Shown here: positions 1 to 5,887 of the stretch, in pieces
Layout: each line of letters starts with the position of its first letter
Numbering within the stretch: position 1 is the stretch's first letter
Assembly (NCBI GenBank): GCA_016200675.1
Contig: JACQEH010000093.1
Location: 1-5,914 of the forward strand
Direction of reading: 5' to 3'
From: Chloroflexota bacterium
GTDB lineage: Bacteria > Chloroflexota > Limnocylindria > Limnocylindrales > CSP1-4
Length of the DNA: 5,914 nt
Notes under the pieces: generated by a model
The model's database searches: none
Told to the model about the DNA's origin: nothing
Seen by the model: only the letters and a program-made list of their open reading frames with translations
Made by a program: the position numbers and the translations under genes

Positions 1-2
1 CC

Positions 3-1787
3 GGCGGCGATCCGCTCGCCGCGCGCCTCGAAACGCACGCGTCGGGCTATCGGCTCCGCGTCGAACCCGGCGAGCTCGATGGAGAGGCCTTCGAGGCCGA
101 GGTCGCCGCCGCTGAACGGCTGGGTCCCGCCGATCCCGGCAGCGCGGTCACCGCCCTGCGCCGTGCGCTCGCCCGCTGGCGCGGTGACGTCGACGCCGGC
201 GGCTCGGAATCGGCCGCCGCCGGTGGCGCGATCACCCGCCTCGAGGAGCTCCGCCTCGGCGCCAGCGAGACCCTCGCCGAGCTGAACCTGCAGCTTGGCC
301 GGCCGCGCGACGTCGCCGCCGATCTCGAACCCCTGGCGCGGGAGCACCCCTTCCGGGAGCGGTTCCACGCCCTGCTGATGATCGCCCTGTATCGCAGCGG
401 CCGGCAGGCCGACGCGCTCGTCGCGTATCGGACCGCCCGTGGCGCCCTCGTCGACGAGCTCGGCGTGGAACCGGGACCGGAGCTGCGGGCCCTCGAGCTC
501 GCGGTCCTGCGCCAGGATCCGGGGCTGATGGGCTCGCCTGGATCCGCCGCCACGGCAGCCCTCGACGACCAGCCGGGCCCGGCGAGGTCGGCCGCCGCCG
601 CAGCCGCGCTCCACGGGACGCCCCCGATCGACACGCCGTTCATCGGCCGCCAGGCCGAGCTCGCCGCAGTCGTCGAGCTCCTCGATGTCGAGCGCCTGGT
701 GACCATCTCTGGGGTCGGTGGGGCCGGCAAGACCCGCTTCGCGATCCAGGCCGCAACCCAGGCCCTCGGGCGCTTCCCAAGTGGCGCGTGGTTCGTCGAC
801 CTTACGCCCGTCCCGGACGGCGAACGCCTCCCGCTTGCCGTGGCGGCCAGCCTCGGGATCGCGGAGCAGGCCGGTCGCGGCATCGGCGAAACGATCGTCG
901 ATAGCCTCCGCGACGCGAGAAGGCTCCTCATCCTTGACAACTGCGAGCACGTCGTGGATCCATGCGCGCGCTTCGTCGAGGCGCTCCTCGACGGGGCCCC
1001 GGACCTCGTGATTCTGGCGACGAGTCGCGAACCTCTCAGACTCTCGAGCGAGGTGCTGTGGCGCCTCGCACCACTCGATGTACCGGCCGTGACGGCGGGG
1101 CCGAATGCCCGCGGCGACGTCGATGTCCTCGCCTCCGACGCGGTCCGGCTCCTCCTGGATCGTGCCGGACGGGTTCGTCCGGGGCGAGCCTGGACCGACT
1201 CCGACCTCGCCGCGATGGACCAGATCTGTCATCGGCTCGACGGGCTCCCGCTCGCCATCGAGATGGCGGCCGCGCGTCTCCGCGTGCTCGAACCGCAGGA
1301 CGTGCTCGATCGCCTCGACGATCGATTCCGCCTCCTGACCGACGGCGGTCGAACCGCGATCCCCCGGCATCGTTCGCGACCGCCGTGCCGCCGGCCGCGG
1401 TCGAAGTGGTCTGCGGCGGCCCGGACATCGATGCGGTCGAGGCAGCCGTCCGCCTGGCAGATCGCTCGCTCGCCATCACCACCGTGGGGTCCGACGGCCG
1501 GAGCCGCTTCGGCCTGCTCGATACGGTTCGCGAGTACGGCCGCGTCGAACTCCGGGCAAGCGGGGAGGAGCAGGCGATCGCCGAGCGCCACCTGGCCTAC
1601 TGGACCGCAGTTGCCACGGCAGCCTTCGAGCAGCGCCACGAGGACCGGGACGAGCAGGCCGACGCCCTCGAGCGCGAGGTCGGCGAGCTGCGCCTGGCGC
1701 TGGACCGGGCGCATGCGATCGATTCCGGAGTGGAGCTGGCCCTGGCGGGCCGACTGGGCTGGTTCTGGATCCACCACACCCACCTGA
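3..1787 (+). CDS. AfsR/SARP-type transcriptional regulator, N-terminal part (5' partial, 3' frameshifted)
   Basis: The reading frame is open from the left edge, so the true start and most of the winged-helix DNA-binding domain lie outside the window. The first residues contain GYRLRV, the usual end of the SARP winged helix. A BTAD domain follows to about position 525 (LEPLAREHPFRERFHALLM, then YRSGRQADAL and DELGVEPGPELRALE). A linker leads to FIGR (from 639) and an NB-ARC/STAND-type ATPase: Walker A GVGGAGKT (711-734), Walker B LLILDNCEH (924-950), ATSREPL (1017-1037) and GLPLAIE (1242-1262). This family consists of cytoplasmic activators in which nucleotide binding and the C-terminal repeats control a SARP DNA-binding head. 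Recognisable homology stops at RTAIPRH (ends 1370). After that the frame gives Arg/Ser/Pro-rich nonsense to the TGA at 1785-1787. The product would be a regulator with an intact BTAD and ATPase core but a wrong tail of about 138 residues. The domain call is very secure; whether the product is functional is open. Confidence 0.88.
   Translation, partial: GGDPLAARLETHASGYRLRVEPGELDGEAFEAEVAAAERLGPADPGSAVTALRRALARWRGDVDAGGSESAAAGGAITRLEELRLGASETLAELNLQLGRPRDVAADLEPLAREHPFRERFHALLMIALYRSGRQADALVAYRTARGALVDELGVEPGPELRALELAVLRQDPGLMGSPGSAATAALDDQPGPARSAAAAAALHGTPPIDTPFIGRQAELAAVVELLDVERLVTISGVGGAGKTRFAIQAATQALGRFPSGAWFVDLTPVPDGERLPLAVAASLGIAEQAGRGIGETIVDSLRDARRLLILDNCEHVVDPCARFVEALLDGAPDLVILATSREPLRLSSEVLWRLAPLDVPAVTAGPNARGDVDVLASDAVRLLLDRAGRVRPGRAWTDSDLAAMDQICHRLDGLPLAIEMAAARLRVLEPQDVLDRLDDRFRLLTDGGRTAIPRHRSRPPCRRPRSKWSAAARTSMRSRQPSAWQIARSPSPPWGPTAGAASACSIRFASTAASNSGQAGRSRRSPSATWPTGPQLPRQPSSSATRTGTSRPTPSSARSASCAWRWTGRMRSIPEWSWPWRADWAGSGSTTPT
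1365..1378 (+). other. Frame-breaking deletion junction in the regulator gene
   Basis: Frame 3 encodes the family motif RTAIPRH up to 1370. Frame 2 picks up family-like sequence at S-F-A (1370-1378). Relatives, as I remember them, have about 40 residues between the RTALPRH-type motif and the VCGG motif, including a TLR..(I/L)DWSY segment and an FRRLSVF segment. Here only about 13 remain. The simplest reading is a deletion of about 25-30 codons whose length is 3k+1 nucleotides, which shifts the frame. The size is an estimate from remembered family patterns, not an alignment. An assembly collapse would look the same. Confidence 0.65.
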
Positions 1788-2587
1788 CCGAAGGGCGGCG
1801 GCTGCTCGACCGGGCGCTGTCCGGGACCGGTGGCGACGAGCTTGACCGCGCCAGGTGCCTGTGCGCCGCCGGCACCCTGGCCTCGATGCAGGGAGGCTCG
1901 ACGGACGCGTTCGAGTCCATCGAGGCCGGCCTGGCCGTCCTCCGGCGCCGCGGCGAGCTCGTCGAGGAGTGCGCCGCCCTCGACGACTACGGCTGGGCGA
2001 TGTTCTTCCAGAACGACAACGCGGGGGCGATGGTGGCGTTCGAACGGGCCGTCCAGCTCGCCGACCAGTCGGGGATCCCCGGCCTGATCCGCCGTGCCAA
2101 CACGGGGCTGTGCCAGGTGATCGTGGCGAACGGCGATGTCGATCGAGGTCGAGACCTGGCCCAGCAGCTGCTCCGGATTAGCGGCGGCGATCTCTGGACC
2201 TCGCACCTCGCCCACCACTTTGTCGCCGACTGCGCCCTCTTCGCCGGCGATCCTGGCGCCGCGCTTCCGTCATATCGCGTGGCGCTCGAGCTGGCTCAGC
2301 GCATGGGCAACGCCGTCGAGACGGCCATCGAGATCCAGGGCGTGGCGATGGCGGCTGCCGGATCCGGCGCGGCCGAGCTCGGGATCCGGCTCAATGCCGC
2401 GGCCGAGGCCGCCTTTGTCGCCATCGGCTTCGACTTCGACGTCCCCTGGTGGTCGGCGCTCCTCGAGCGGTACCTCGGGCCCGCGCGCCTTGCGCTCGGG
2501 GACGAAGCGGGCGCCATCGACCGCGAGGGACGAACGCTGAGCCTCAACGAGGCCGTCAGCGAGGCGCTCGAACGATCCCGCGCCTGA
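1370..2587 (+). pseudogene. C-terminal half of the same AfsR-type regulator, out of frame (winged helix + TPR-like repeats)
   Basis: This segment continues the regulator in another reading frame (codons start at 1370, 1373 and so on; TGA at 2585-2587). It opens with SFATAVPPAAVEVVCGGPD, then LADRSLAI and RFGLLDTVREYG. These are the hallmarks of the winged-helix segment that follows NB-ARC in this family. Helical TPR-like repeats follow from about 1830: AGTLASMQGGSTDAF, YGWAMFFQNDNAGAMVAFERA, ANTGLCQVIVANGDVDRG and VADCALFAGDPGAALPSYRVALE. The typical family end is present (LGDEAGAIDREGRTLSLNEA). There is no plausible start codon with a ribosome binding site near 1370, so independent translation is unlikely. 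The frame is also open upstream of 1370, but there it is only an Arg/Pro-rich shadow of the ATPase. Good residue conservation up to the stop implies that the break is recent or artefactual. In the intact protein these repeats would act as the sensory and autoinhibitory module. Confidence 0.8.
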
Positions 2588-2609
2588 CGGGCGCCGCCCA
2601 GGACACCCA

Positions 2610-2639
2610 GCTTCGGCCGGCCTTCAGCCGACCTTCAGC
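2610..2639 (+). promoter_or_regulatory. Three 8-bp direct repeats at 11-bp spacing; candidate SARP operator
   Basis: CCTTCAGC occurs at 2621-2628 and again at 2632-2639. A 6/8 match, GCTTCGGC, lies at 2610-2617, so all three start exactly 11 bp apart. SARP activators such as AfsR, DnrI and ActII-ORF4 bind short direct repeats spaced by about one helical turn that overlap the -35 region of their targets. The repeats sit between the SARP-type regulator gene and the cyclase gene, about 60-90 bp upstream of the latter's start. No strong -10 is visible; a weak candidate is CAACCT at 2649-2654, nine bases after the last repeat. The repeat phasing is directly visible; the operator role is inferred. 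Confidence 0.45.
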
Positions 2640-2680
2640 GCCGGATCCCAACCTCTGATCCATCGCCACACGGCGCCATC

Positions 2681-2692
2681 AGGAAGGAAGGG
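2681..2692 (+). promoter_or_regulatory. Ribosome binding site of the SnoaL-like gene
   Basis: AGGAAGGAAGGG is a purine-rich Shine-Dalgarno stretch ending five bases before the ATG at 2698. It fixes the start of the cyclase-fold gene. Confidence 0.8.
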
Positions 2693-2697
2693 ACGAC

Positions 2698-3132
2698 ATG
2701 GACCATTCGACCACCGCGGCCGTCGCGCGACGCTGGCACCAGGACATCTACCTTCGAGGCCGCATTGAGGTCGCCGAGGAGATCTGCAGCCCTGGGCTCC
2801 TGGCCCACGGAACCGGTGTCGCGCCGAACGCGCCGACCGGGCCGCGATTCGTCAGCGAGGACGCTGCCGCGATGCGCGAAGCCTTCGACATCCGGGCCGT
2901 CACCGACGACGACGTCATCGCCTCCGGCGACCGCGTCGCGATCCGCTGGACTTTCCGGGGGACCCACGTCGGGTCGTTCCTCGGCGTCGAGGGCACGGGT
3001 CGCCAGGTCAACCTGACCGGCATGGACATCTTCCGGTTCGAGGGCGATCGGATCGCCGAGTTCTGGACCGAATTCAACCTCATGGACCTCGCCGAGCAGA
3101 TCGGCGCAATCCCCACCGCCGACGTGGCCTGA
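2698..3132 (+). CDS. SnoaL-like/NTF2-fold ester cyclase family protein
   Basis: The 144-residue product has the length and layout of SnoaL-like small cyclases of the NTF2 fold. The first 30 residues are helical (ARRWHQDIYLRGRIEVAEEI). They are followed by HGTG (37-40), a middle segment VIASGDRVAIRWTFRGTHVG (about 73-92), GTGRQVNLTGMDIFRFEGDRIAEFW (99-123) and the closing LMDLAEQIGAIP. The GT-G-R...V...G.D..RF..DRI.E.W pattern is the family signature. Characterised members such as SnoaL and AknH close a ring in anthracycline polyketide biosynthesis. Most genomic members have no known substrate, and no polyketide synthase is visible here. No signal peptide is seen, so it is probably cytoplasmic. 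The ATG is set by a strong Shine-Dalgarno sequence. The next gene follows after 46 bases, suggesting one transcript. An Asn (127) sits in the W-T-E-F-N segment, where many relatives have Asp, so ring-closing chemistry is not assured; a binding or sensing role is possible. The fold is confident, the substrate unknown. Confidence 0.85.
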   Translation: MDHSTTAAVARRWHQDIYLRGRIEVAEEICSPGLLAHGTGVAPNAPTGPRFVSEDAAAMREAFDIRAVTDDDVIASGDRVAIRWTFRGTHVGSFLGVEGTGRQVNLTGMDIFRFEGDRIAEFWTEFNLMDLAEQIGAIPTADVA

Positions 3133-3161
3133 CTCGCGACGTCTGCACCACCGCCACTCAC

Positions 3162-3169
3162 GAAGGGAG
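3162..3169 (+). promoter_or_regulatory. Ribosome binding site of the secreted protein gene
   Basis: GAAGGGAG lies nine bases before the ATG at 3179. This supports translation from that ATG, which also gives a clean signal peptide. Confidence 0.7.
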
Positions 3170-3178
3170 CGTCTCGCA

Positions 3179-3694
3179 ATGAACAAGATCGCAACCGCGC
3201 TCGTCACGGGACTCCTCGTCGCCGGCCTTGCGCCGGCCGTCGCCCTCGCCGGTTCCCCGCCGACCCCGGGGTCCGGGACCTGGGACGACTGCAACTTCAA
3301 CGGCAGCCTCGTCGCCGTCGGTCCGAACCTCGTCGTGACCGTGGCCATTGCCGAGAACTACCACGGGATGCTGGAAGGGACCTACGCGGGCACGGAGCGC
3401 GACGTCGTCTACGCGGACGGAACCGCCACGTTCCACGGGAATGGCACCTTCAGCGGCACCGTTGCCGGGCGGACCGGCACCGGCAGACTGACCTACGAAG
3501 GGGCCGTCCCAACCAGCGGGGTCATGCCGGCGACGGGGCCGCACAGTGGTACGTGGGTGCTCGTCGGCGAGACCGGCGGGCTGGCCTCGATCGTCGCGCG
3601 CGGCAACTGGGGTGCCCAGCTCCTGGGCGGTTCCGACATCTGCGACTGGGGCATCTACGGCGGCGCCTACAGCGGCCAGGTGGTCGCGCGGTAG
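3179..3694 (+). CDS. Small secreted protein, DUF3224-like beta-rich fold
   Basis: The 171-residue product starts with a classic Sec signal peptide: MNK, a hydrophobic core TALVTGLLVAGLAPAVALA, and a likely signal peptidase I cut after Ala24 (AVALA|GS). The mature part of about 147 residues is rich in Gly, Thr and short alternating strands: HGMLEGTYAGTERDVVY, DGTATFHGNGTFSGTVAGRTGTGRLTYEG, SGTWVLVGETGGLASI and ARGNW. The order G.(L/I)EG..., dGtatF.G...f.G.v.GR.Gt..l.y.G, tW..v.g.tG.L..i.g.G resembles DUF3224, a small beta-barrel family of unknown function related in shape to allene oxide cyclase. This match is from memory and is moderate. Cys38 (DDCNF) and Cys155 (DICDW), near the two ends, could form a disulfide outside the cell. 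No membrane anchor or lipobox is present. It lies 46 bases after the cyclase-fold gene and just before a terminator, so it is probably the last gene of that unit. Its function is unknown. Confidence 0.82.
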   Translation: MNKIATALVTGLLVAGLAPAVALAGSPPTPGSGTWDDCNFNGSLVAVGPNLVVTVAIAENYHGMLEGTYAGTERDVVYADGTATFHGNGTFSGTVAGRTGTGRLTYEGAVPTSGVMPATGPHSGTWVLVGETGGLASIVARGNWGAQLLGGSDICDWGIYGGAYSGQVVAR

Positions 3695-3723
3695 CGCCCT
3701 GGCAGACCACCTGCAAACGAAGA

Positions 3724-3750
3724 GCCCCCGGCACATGTCGGGGGCCTTTT
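3724..3750 (+). terminator. Rho-independent terminator
   Basis: A perfect 7-bp all-GC stem is formed by GCCCCCG (3724-3730) and CGGGGGC (3739-3745). It has an eight-base loop and is followed by C and TTTT (3747-3750). It begins 30 bases after the stop of the secreted protein gene and closes the rightward unit. Read on the other strand, the hairpin is followed by TCTTCGTTT, a weak U-rich tract. It might therefore also stop leftward transcription from the lipoprotein gene, for which no closer hairpin with a T-run was found. Confidence 0.85.
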
Positions 3751-3841
3751 CGTGTCGAAGTCGCCGGTGGCCGTCGGCCGCAGGCGGCGGGGTCGAGCGT
3801 GAAGTTGACGTCGACGATCTTGTCCCACCACTGGGGCGCGC

Positions 3842-3901
3842 CAGGTCGAGCTCAAGGGCGTCCGCAAGCCGGTCGAGGTCCTGGCGATCGACTGGCGCTA
3901 G
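3842..3901 (+). pseudogene. Remnant: extreme C-terminus of a class III adenylate/guanylate cyclase
   Basis: In the frame starting 3842 the sequence reads QVELKGVRKPVEVLAIDWR and then TAG (3899-3901). The pattern V-x-LKG-hydrophobic-x-x-P-V-E-V-hydrophobic-x-hydrophobic-x-W-R is the usual last strand pair of class III nucleotide cyclase catalytic domains (the 'LKG...PV.vy.v' ending). The codons used are typical GC-ending ones. Upstream in the same frame the sequence is not recognisable (RRSCPTTGAR), and no cyclase core (no metal-binding Asp motifs) exists in the window. It is too short to be a gene and has no start. I read it as the leftover end of a deleted or displaced cyclase gene. Chance resemblance is possible over 19 residues. 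Confidence 0.45.
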
Positions 3902-3918
3902 CCCTCGCGACTCCTGGA

Positions 3919-5817
3919 TCAGCGGGTCATCGTCGTCGTCGAGGTCGCGGTCTCGCTGCTCACGGTCATCGACTGTGTGTGCGGGCCGGCATCCGGCGCG
4001 GCCGAGCGGCCGACGCTGGTGACCCAGATTCTGAACTCGTTGGCGATGTCGCTCACGTAGAAGCAGTCCGGCGAGTTCAGGTCGTGGAAGGGCGCGTCGG
4101 GGCCGCGGACCTCGATGGAGATCTCGCCTTTGTCGTTCTTGTTCTCGAGGATGACCCGGATCGTGACGGGCAGGTCACCTTCGTATGTCGTCGGACAACC
4201 GTTATCCGCCTGGTTGAAGAACTTCACGTGGACCTTGCCGCTCCCGTGGAGCGTGCCGTCGGACGCGAGGTCGGCCTGGATCGGGGCCAGCGGCGTGATC
4301 GTGATCGACCGCGTGAAGCCCACGAGCTTGTACTGGATGCCGCCGGCGAGACTGACCTTCGCCTGCTTCAGCCCACGCACGGTGTAGATGACGTCGAGCT
4401 TGCCGAGGCCCCGCTTCGACGTCGACTTCAGGTGGACCGTCCCGATGTCCCCGTCGTCCTTGCCGGCGGTGTACCGGAAGTCGGCCGGGGCGGGCACCTT
4501 CGATCCTTGGGGCTCGACCTTGCCTTTCCCATCGAGCGTCGCCACGACCGGCGCCGACAGGTCCTCTCCGGTAAAGCGGGCACGCGGCTGGGCGGTGATC
4601 TTGACGACCTCCTCGGGGTCAACGTCGCGGCCGTCACCGGCGGTCAGCCGGATTTCAACGCACTTGCCGCTCCAGATGAAGTCCTGGGAGGATCGCCTGA
4701 CTTCGTCCGCGACGAGGAGCGGCAGGAACGCGGCCCCGGCCCGCAGGCTCTCCAGCTGGGCCTTCGTCGCGGTGCCCTGGTCCTGGCTGTTGACGGCTGT
4801 CTGGGCTCGCGAGTCGTCGCTGCCCCAGTTGAGGCCGAGCTGCGACGAGGCTGTCCAGTCGACCGGGTCGCCGTTCGACCGGGTGCCTGTCACGCTGCCG
4901 GTGACGTTGCTCTGGAGCTCGGTCCGGGTGATCGCGGCGTTGTCGTTGACCAGGAAGCGGAACGACGCGTCGACGTCGGTCGTCGCGGCGGTGCCCCCGC
5001 CGCCCTCCGTGCGGGTGAAGCTGGACTCCAGGTGGACGGTCACCTTGCCGTTCACGACGCCATTCGGATCGGGGCAGGTCGCGATCTCGAAGTGGGCCTT
5101 GGCCGACTCGCGAACGATGCCGAGGGCCTTACCGCTTGGGCCGGTCAGCATGCCCAGGGTCCCGATGTCGACCGTCATCGAGACCCGCCCGCCGCCGACG
5201 CCCTCGGTGATCGTCTGGCTCAGGGTGCTCGAGAGCCGTGTCCCGTCGCCGAGCGTCGCCGAGGCCGGCGTCGACGGCAGCGGTGTCGTGACCTCCCGAT
5301 AGGCGTCGGGGTGGTCCGATCCACGTTCCAGGAGGAACGCGGCCGTCTCCAGCACGGCCGCCGCCGCCGAGAATGCCGCGATGCCCGTTGCGCCCATGAA
5401 GTCGAATCCGGTGGGTCGACCCGGCGGTGGCCCTTTGAGGGCGGCCAGCTGACCCGCGAGCGGGCCCACGGCGGCGGTGCCCCCTGCAACCTTCGCCTGG
5501 AGGTCCCGTTCGAAGGCAGCAGCCGCTTCGATCTTCTGGGCATCGAGCGCCGCCAGGACCTCGGCGCCGTTCGCCCCGATCGTGACCGCGATCTCGGCGT
5601 CGGCCCGCGCCTGGGCGACGAGTCGCGCCTCCTCGTTGCCGAGAGCCTGGGCGAGATCCGCCTCGGCCGGGATGGCGAGCGTGCCGTCGTCCGTCGATGC
5701 GGTCGCTGTCGACAGCCCGCCCGACTGTGACGAGACAGGTCCGACGCTCGGCGCGGGCCCGCCGCTGCAACCGACCACGAGCGCGATCGCCGCGATCGCC
5801 GCGAGGCGCCGCAGCAT
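3919..5817 (-). CDS. Predicted large lipoprotein of unknown function
   Basis: The leftward gene encodes 632 residues from the ATG at 5817-5815; TGA is at 3921-3919. I chose this start because AGGGG lies six bases upstream and because it places a textbook lipoprotein signal at the N-terminus: RR, then LAAIAAIALVVG, then Cys17 in the lipobox V-V-G-C. An in-frame ATG at 5850 would add 11 residues but has no ribosome binding site. Mature protein: a Ser/Gly/Pro linker to about residue 45; an Ala-rich helical region (about 50-165) with a hydrophobic stretch FMGATGIAAFSAAAAVLETA; a Thr/Ser/Gly-rich beta region (about 180-340); a probable Ig-like segment (about 385-490) with GKCVEI, EEVVKITAQPRARFTGEDLSAPV and KSTSKRGLGKLDVIYTV; a further beta segment to about 600; and a Ser/Thr-rich tail. 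Four Cys besides the lipid one (about 248, 386, 541, 585) could pair outside the cell. I recognise no named family. It is probably anchored to the outer face of the cytoplasmic membrane. Its own promoter and opposite orientation suggest independence from the rightward genes. Confidence 0.85.
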   Translation of the reverse strand: MLRRLAAIAAIALVVGCSGGPAPSVGPVSSQSGGLSTATASTDDGTLAIPAEADLAQALGNEEARLVAQARADAEIAVTIGANGAEVLAALDAQKIEAAAAFERDLQAKVAGGTAAVGPLAGQLAALKGPPPGRPTGFDFMGATGIAAFSAAAAVLETAAFLLERGSDHPDAYREVTTPLPSTPASATLGDGTRLSSTLSQTITEGVGGGRVSMTVDIGTLGMLTGPSGKALGIVRESAKAHFEIATCPDPNGVVNGKVTVHLESSFTRTEGGGGTAATTDVDASFRFLVNDNAAITRTELQSNVTGSVTGTRSNGDPVDWTASSQLGLNWGSDDSRAQTAVNSQDQGTATKAQLESLRAGAAFLPLLVADEVRRSSQDFIWSGKCVEIRLTAGDGRDVDPEEVVKITAQPRARFTGEDLSAPVVATLDGKGKVEPQGSKVPAPADFRYTAGKDDGDIGTVHLKSTSKRGLGKLDVIYTVRGLKQAKVSLAGGIQYKLVGFTRSITITPLAPIQADLASDGTLHGSGKVHVKFFNQADNGCPTTYEGDLPVTIRVILENKNDKGEISIEVRGPDAPFHDLNSPDCFYVSDIANEFRIWVTSVGRSAAPDAGPHTQSMTVSSETATSTTTMTR

Positions 5818-5823
5818 CCTCGA

Positions 5824-5828
5824 CCCCT
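5824..5828 (-). promoter_or_regulatory. Ribosome binding site of the lipoprotein gene, deciding the start
   Basis: On the minus strand AGGGG (5828 to 5824) lies six bases before the ATG at 5817. The ATG at 5850 has no comparable sequence and lies only two or three bases from the predicted transcription start. Confidence 0.65.
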
Positions 5829-5858
5829 GATGTCCCGCCCCCGCCGCCATTGAAGCTG

Positions 5859-5887
5859 GTTATAGCCGACGAGACCCGGCGCGACAA
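5859..5887 (-). promoter_or_regulatory. Sigma70-like promoter of the lipoprotein gene
   Basis: On the minus strand TTGTCG (5887-5882; 4/6 to TTGACA) is followed after exactly 17 bases by TATAAC (5864-5859; 5/6 to TATAAT). Such an A/T-rich hexamer is rare in this GC-rich window. Transcription would start near 5852, giving a leader of about 35 bases that contains the ribosome binding site for the ATG at 5817. Confidence 0.6.

Noticed and set aside
47..940. A 297-codon minus-strand open frame opposite the regulator
   Set aside because: The product is Ser/Arg/Pro-rich low complexity, while the plus strand here encodes clear BTAD and NB-ARC motifs.
962..1369. Start of the C-terminal regulator half at 962
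   Set aside because: Between 962 and 1369 this frame gives only Arg/Pro-rich nonsense overlapping the ATPase core. Family similarity begins only at about 1370.
1365..1378. Programmed ribosomal frameshift joining the two regulator halves
   Set aside because: There is no slippery heptamer or downstream stimulator that I can see, and conserved residues are missing at the junction. A shift alone would not restore the family sequence.
3553..5730. A 725-codon open frame on the plus strand, antisense to the lipoprotein
   Set aside because: Its composition is Arg/Gly/Asp-rich with no recognisable domain, and it overlaps both the secreted protein gene and the lipoprotein gene. Long antisense open frames are expected opposite GC-ending codons.
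5783..5804. Tandem GCGATCGCC copies containing GCGATCGC, like the cyanobacterial HIP1 octamer
   Set aside because: The copies simply encode the A-I-A-A-I-A hydrophobic core of the lipoprotein signal peptide, and the octamer is not abundant elsewhere in the window.
5848..5850. ATG at 5850 as the lipoprotein start
   Set aside because: It has no ribosome binding site, sits next to the predicted transcription start, and adds a non-signal-like N-terminus before the lipobox signal.
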